Shown here: in pieces, positions 6,531-9,189 of the stretch
Position numbering within the stretch: position 1 is the stretch's first letter
Layout of the letters: every line of letters starts with the position of its first letter
Assembly: GCA_919901895.1 (NCBI GenBank)
Contig: CAKKQI010000241.1
Span: 1-9,189, forward strand
Length of the DNA stretch: 9,189 nt
From: Candidatus Brocadiaceae bacterium
GTDB taxonomy: Bacteria; Planctomycetota; MHYJ01; JACQXL01; CAKKQI01
Direction: 5' to 3'
Translations under genes and position numbers: made by a program
Notes under the pieces: model-generated
Told to the model about the DNA's origin: nothing
Seen by the model: only the letters and a program-made list of their open reading frames with translations
The model's database searches: none

Positions 6531-6576
6531 GAGGCATCTTTTCAGCCTGAGACTGATCAGTCCTTCGGCTGATTTT

Positions 6577-6604
6577 ATTATATCCGATTATTTCGAAATG
6601 TCAA
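6577..6604 (-). promoter_or_regulatory. Consensus sigma-70-type promoter of the structured RNA
   Basis: On the minus strand TTGACA (6599-6604) and TATAAT (6577-6582) are both perfect consensus hexamers, separated by 16 bp. Transcription would start near 6570, at the first stem of the structured RNA. It lies in the 33 bp after the stop codon of the cupredoxin gene and just beyond, so the RNA has its own promoter rather than relying on read-through. Confidence 0.8.
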
Positions 6605-6633
6605 CCCCGTTTAGAAATTTTTATTAAAAAAAA

Positions 6634-7020
6634 TTATTCCACGATCAATTCGCCGGTCATGTCCAGATGGTGATCTGAACACCAGACCGTGCACATAAAA
6701 GGAAACGTACCTTTTTTATCCGGAGTGAACTCAACCACGACTACTTCGCCGGCTTTAATTTCCTTCACGGCCACCTCAAAATCAGGAATCGCAAATCCAT
6801 GAGTAATCGTTTCAATATTCCGAATATAGATCCTGACTTTTTCGCCGGCCGGAACGGATATCTGTCTGGGATACCAGTTACCATTTTCAGGAACCCGGGC
6901 CGTCAGTTGAACCGTATAAAGTTGACCGCGGCGGTATTTTTCAATGGCAAATACACCCACCAGCACTCCAATTGTAGCTAAAATAATAAGAAAAACGGCC
7001 AGCCTTTCATTGGTTTTCAT
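6634..7020 (-). CDS. Membrane-anchored CuA-type cupredoxin (cytochrome oxidase subunit II-like)
   Basis: This small protein has one N-terminal transmembrane helix (about residues 6-26) and a periplasm-facing cupredoxin domain. It carries a complete set of CuA ligands: His74 in THGFAIPD, then Cys110, Cys114, His118 and Met121 in CTVWCSDHHLDM (C-x3-C-x3-H-x2-M). The binuclear CuA centre accepts electrons in cytochrome oxidase subunit II and nitrous oxide reductase. The domain is far shorter than either enzyme, so this is likely a stand-alone electron carrier. I chose the ATG at 7018-7020 (128 residues) because AAAGGG lies upstream of it; an ATG at 7036-7038 would add six residues but has no ribosome site. 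It is the last gene of a three-gene cluster, after the Fe-S membrane protein. Confidence 0.8.
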   Translation of the reverse strand: MKTNERLAVFLIILATIGVLVGVFAIEKYRRGQLYTVQLTARVPENGNWYPRQISVPAGEKVRIYIRNIETITHGFAIPDFEVAVKEIKAGEVVVVEFTPDKKGTFPFMCTVWCSDHHLDMTGELIVE

Positions 7021-7060
7021 ATTATCACGCCCTTTCATTATTATTTTATATTACGAAAAA

Positions 7061-8485
7061 CTACGCCGCTAAAAATAACCATAAAAATACAATGGTAATT
7101 CCCGTCAGAAAAACCAGAATGGGCAACCAGCCAAGTTTTGCCTGAGTCTCATCGCCGTAAGTCTGTTTTGACAATCTAAAGCCGTAAACCAGGGAAAACA
7201 GATAAAACAGCACCATTATGCCGCCCTGGAGAAGACCTAAATATTTAGTAAAGACCGGTGTCCATGGAAAATGAGCCGTTCCGAAGATGTTCCAACCCCA
7301 GGCAAAAGGGTCTGAAATGATATGAAGAATATAACTGCCGTTGGGTAGAATAATCCCCAGACTGAAGGCAATCCAGACGCCTAAGCCGAGCGGCACGAGC
7401 GTATAGGAAAAATTTATAAACACCTGTTTAAGAGAAACTTCTTTATTACCGCTGAATAATTTAGAAAGAAAGGCAAAAATAAAAAAGACGGACGGGATGG
7501 CTAACAAGTTAAAGATTGTATGCCCCGCAATATATCCCAGATATCCTTTGGTCGTGGTCGCCCGAATCATATCTTTAAGCCAACCCCAGGGGCCTTGAAA
7601 ACCGAGAAAGAAAACGATGGCGATACCCAGCATAATAAAAGCCTTCCAGGCCTCATCCAGTCCTTTGGGCTCACGCGGTGTGTCCACCAGCAAATCAATT
7701 CCGGGCGGACGCAGGTTAAAAGCCATATTATCATAAGGACAAGTTTTAAAACATTCCAAACACATCCCGCAATAAGTATTCTTTTTAAAATCAAAGGGCA
7801 TCAGGTTCCAGGGGCAACCGTGACCTTTTTCATTCCCGACGAAACAGGTTTTAGGCGTATGGTGTTTGCAGATTTCCGGATCTTTACGCCTGATTTCCGA
7901 CATCGCGAACTGTGAATAAAGCCCCTGAAAACCTGAGACGGGGCACATATACAGACAAAAATTGCGTTTTTCGAAAACTATCATCACAATAAAAGCCAGA
8001 AGAATAATAGCGCCTAAAAGGATAAAAGTGGCCAGCGGTCGCACGGTAAAAAAACCGGAAAAGTAAGTCGTGCCCAGAAAGAGAAAATTCATCAACCACA
8101 TGTTTTTAAGGGCTTTAGGCCATTTCAATCCTAATCCGTTTAGTTTGCCTGTCTTCACCCCGAAAAGTTTACCCCGTTGAAACCATTCGCCGAAAATAGG
8201 AAAGGGACACATCAAACACCAGGACCGGGCAAAGACCGGCACGAGCATAAACATCAGTAGAACCCACCAGAGAATCCAGACGACCATAACCCCAAAGTTG
8301 TAATTTCCGGACGAATAGCCGCCGATAAATCCCGCAATTAAAATCACCAGGAAAATAGCCAGGTTGAATAAAATTACCAATAAAGGGAACCATCTTGACT
8401 TGAAAAGCATCCGAACCAGTTTAAATTTAGTTAATTCAAAGCGAGTGTCCAGGTCAATTAAGCCGAATAATTTATTTTTCGTCAT
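7061..8485 (-). CDS. Polytopic 4Fe-4S membrane protein, NosR/NapH/CcoG-like
   Basis: The protein has 474 residues and about nine hydrophobic helices (for example 33-53, 65-87, 130-146, 150-170, 283-300, 318-340, 357-380, 412-435, 452-472). Two CxxxCP-type motifs characteristic of the NapH/NosR family sit at membrane borders: SWCLMCPFP (Cys90, Cys93) and NFCLYMCPVSG (Cys177, Cys181). A bacterial ferredoxin-like domain follows, with Cys206, Cys214 and Cys224, and then CGMCLECFKTCP (Cys239, Cys242, Cys245, Cys249), enough for two 4Fe-4S clusters. In relatives this protein passes electrons from the quinol pool or other donors to periplasmic enzymes. It begins 18 nt after one CuA protein, with a good AGGAGAAG site, and ends shortly before another. 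The architecture lacks the FMN-binding domain and full length of NosR. The exact partner is not shown by the sequence. Confidence 0.8.
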   Translation of the reverse strand: MTKNKLFGLIDLDTRFELTKFKLVRMLFKSRWFPLLVILFNLAIFLVILIAGFIGGYSSGNYNFGVMVVWILWWVLLMFMLVPVFARSWCLMCPFPIFGEWFQRGKLFGVKTGKLNGLGLKWPKALKNMWLMNFLFLGTTYFSGFFTVRPLATFILLGAIILLAFIVMIVFEKRNFCLYMCPVSGFQGLYSQFAMSEIRRKDPEICKHHTPKTCFVGNEKGHGCPWNLMPFDFKKNTYCGMCLECFKTCPYDNMAFNLRPPGIDLLVDTPREPKGLDEAWKAFIMLGIAIVFFLGFQGPWGWLKDMIRATTTKGYLGYIAGHTIFNLLAIPSVFFIFAFLSKLFSGNKEVSLKQVFINFSYTLVPLGLGVWIAFSLGIILPNGSYILHIISDPFAWGWNIFGTAHFPWTPVFTKYLGLLQGGIMVLFYLFSLVYGFRLSKQTYGDETQAKLGWLPILVFLTGITIVFLWLFLAA

Positions 8486-8503
8486 TATGTTCTTCTCCTG
8501 AAA

Positions 8504-8962
8504 TTATGGCTGTGGTCCTTCAATCTTTGGCGCGTGATTGGAAGTTTTAAAAACGATAATTAAAAAAAGGAGCCCGCCGAGTCCAATAATAATGTATACA
8601 AAATTCCGGAACGTTACATTCGGCTCAACCACCAGATACCCCACCATATAGGGATGAAATTCACCGCAGGTAACCGAACACCGGAAAACAAATTTACCGT
8701 TTTTATCCGCCACAAATTTAAGACTTCCTTCCTGACCCGGATGAGCGGAAGTTTTAATCTCGTAACCGTCCAGATAAAATCCGTGATGAACGTCCTGGCT
8801 GATTAACCGGAGCCGGACGGTATCACCTTTATTAACTTTAATAACGTTAGGGGAATATTCAAATTTTTTGGCTTTAATCTCAAAGAATTTTTCGTCGGCC
8901 AGAACCAGTGATGTCAAAAAGAATAGGCTTAAAACAGACAGTATCATAATTTTATTTTTCAT
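8504..8962 (-). CDS. Exported CuA-type cupredoxin with C-terminal membrane anchor
   Basis: The 152-residue protein has a signal peptide (1-22, ending LVLADE), a cupredoxin domain (about 24-113) and a C-terminal transmembrane helix (119-140), the reverse topology of the other CuA protein in this cluster. CuA ligands are all present: His60 in HHGFYLDG, then Cys95, Cys99, His103 and Met106 in CSVTCGEFHPYM. This matches the subunit II pattern closely (compare the CSELCG-type motif). It is the first gene of the cluster within this window, with an AGGAGA site about 5 nt before the ATG and a palindromic repeat element 16 nt upstream. It probably transfers electrons on the outer face of the membrane with the adjoining Fe-S protein. 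Distinguishing a respiratory role from copper delivery would need the genes to the right of the window. Confidence 0.8.
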   Translation of the reverse strand: MKNKIMILSVLSLFFLTSLVLADEKFFEIKAKKFEYSPNVIKVNKGDTVRLRLISQDVHHGFYLDGYEIKTSAHPGQEGSLKFVADKNGKFVFRCSVTCGEFHPYMVGYLVVEPNVTFRNFVYIIIGLGGLLFLIIVFKTSNHAPKIEGPQP

Positions 8963-8978
8963 CTAAATCTCCTATAAT

Positions 8979-9180
8979 TGATTACACCGATTCTTGAATA
9001 GCGATTACACAGATTAGCGGTTCGGCTTCGCAGTTCGGCAGGCTCACTGCCCTGAGCGGTTCGGCTTCGTTCACCGCCCCGAGCCTGCCGAGGGGTTTAC
9101 CGAAGGGCTCACCGCCCTGTCCGCCTTAGGCGGACTGCCGAGGGGATGTTACCGGCAACTCGCACGTATCTGTGTAATCT
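8979..9180. repeat. GC-rich palindromic element bounded by GATTACACAGATT-type inverted repeats
   Basis: It opens with TGATTACACCGATTC (8979-8993), then GATTACACAGATT (9003-9015), which is answered in inverted orientation by ATCTGTGTAATCT (9168-9180). A matching outer arm may lie past the window edge. Inside are a 14-bp direct repeat GCGGTTCGGCTTCG (9017-9030 and 9056-9069), a perfect 10-bp inverted repeat CGGCAGGCTC/GAGCCTGCCG (9036-9045 with 9081-9090) and the hairpin GTCCGCC-TTA-GGCGGAC (9119-9135). This stretch is much richer in GC than its surroundings. No coding region or clear promoter is visible between 8963 and 9189. Confidence 0.8.
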
Positions 9181-9189
9181 CTTCTTTTA

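Larger units (their letters stand above)
6062..6570 (-). ncRNA. Large structured RNA or leader (about 510 nt), family unresolved, containing a c-di-GMP-I-like core
   Basis: This gene-free minus-strand unit has a strong promoter at one end and an intrinsic terminator at the other, and is dense in stems. In transcription order: TCAGCC/GGCTGA (6567-6572 with 6542-6547); a hairpin at 6483-6507; CCGAA/TTCGG (6470-6474 with 6442-6446), capped by a CTAC-GAGA-GTAG hairpin at 6452-6463; CTGCTGT/ACGGCAG (6412-6418 with 6398-6404); a 13-pair GC-rich stem with a one-base bulge (6373-6385 with 6354-6367); CCCCGAT/ATCGGGG (6219-6225 with 6180-6186), enclosing a CCCGC/GCGGG hairpin; and the terminator domain. 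It lacks the conserved core of RNase P RNA and the CCA tRNA-like end of tmRNA. Whether it is a stand-alone RNA or the leader of the pil operon is undecided. Confidence 0.65.

Noticed and set aside
6062..6570. RNase P RNA or tmRNA as identity of the structured RNA
   Set aside because: A short stretch (AGGGCAGGGT at 6278-6287, minus strand) recalls RNase P RNA, but the invariant GAGGAAAGTCC and AGAACCCGGCTTA-type blocks are absent. There is no tRNA-like CCA end or tag reading frame for tmRNA.
7036..7038. Upstream ATG as start of the second cupredoxin
   Set aside because: It would add only six residues and is preceded by A/T-rich sequence with no ribosome site, while the ATG at 7018-7020 follows AAAGGG. 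The choice is not certain.
7520..7915. Plus-strand open frame of 131 codons opposite the Fe-S membrane protein
   Set aside because: The minus strand carries cysteine motifs and membrane helices; the plus-strand frame is a shadow of it.

Overview
The window is about 9.2 kb of moderate-GC bacterial DNA in which every convincing gene lies on the minus strand, so transcription runs from right to left. A secretin and an inner-membrane PilMNO platform indicate a diderm bacterium. The copper and iron-sulfur redox proteins and the many short palindromic repeats would fit an uncultured environmental lineage, perhaps near Planctomycetota. That placement is a guess; no phylogenetic marker is present.

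Right block (about 6634-8962, transcribed first): a compact cluster of a signal-peptide CuA-type cupredoxin, a polytopic NosR/NapH-like 4Fe-4S membrane protein and a second membrane-anchored CuA-type cupredoxin. Together they look like a membrane electron-transfer module. No catalytic subunit (heme-copper oxidase subunit I, NosZ or similar) is visible here. A GC-rich palindromic repeat element lies immediately upstream of the first gene.

Middle block (5711-6633): a 923-bp gene-free stretch. It holds a near-consensus promoter (6577-6604), then a roughly 510-nt highly structured RNA ending in an intrinsic terminator (6062-6172). This RNA contains both halves of what looks like a cyclic di-GMP-I (GEMM) riboswitch aptamer. 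The halves are separated by a 169-nt structured insertion where the usual short hairpin loop should be. Left of the terminator are a 138-bp MITE-like element with 20-bp terminal inverted repeats, a second palindromic repeat, and a separate strong promoter (5749-5777) for the next operon.

Left block (1-5710): an operon of a sugar-phosphate nucleotidylyltransferase followed by the type IV pilus alignment complex in canonical order: pilM, pilN, pilO, an unusually long PilP-like protein and pilQ (secretin, cut by the window edge). PilM, PilN, PilO and PilP link the cytoplasmic motor to the outer-membrane secretin. A palindromic element of the family found at the right edge separates pilP from pilQ, directly before the pilQ ribosome binding site. 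A c-di-GMP sensor upstream of pilus genes is biologically coherent, but the terminator and second promoter leave open whether the riboswitch controls the pil operon or the RNA acts alone.
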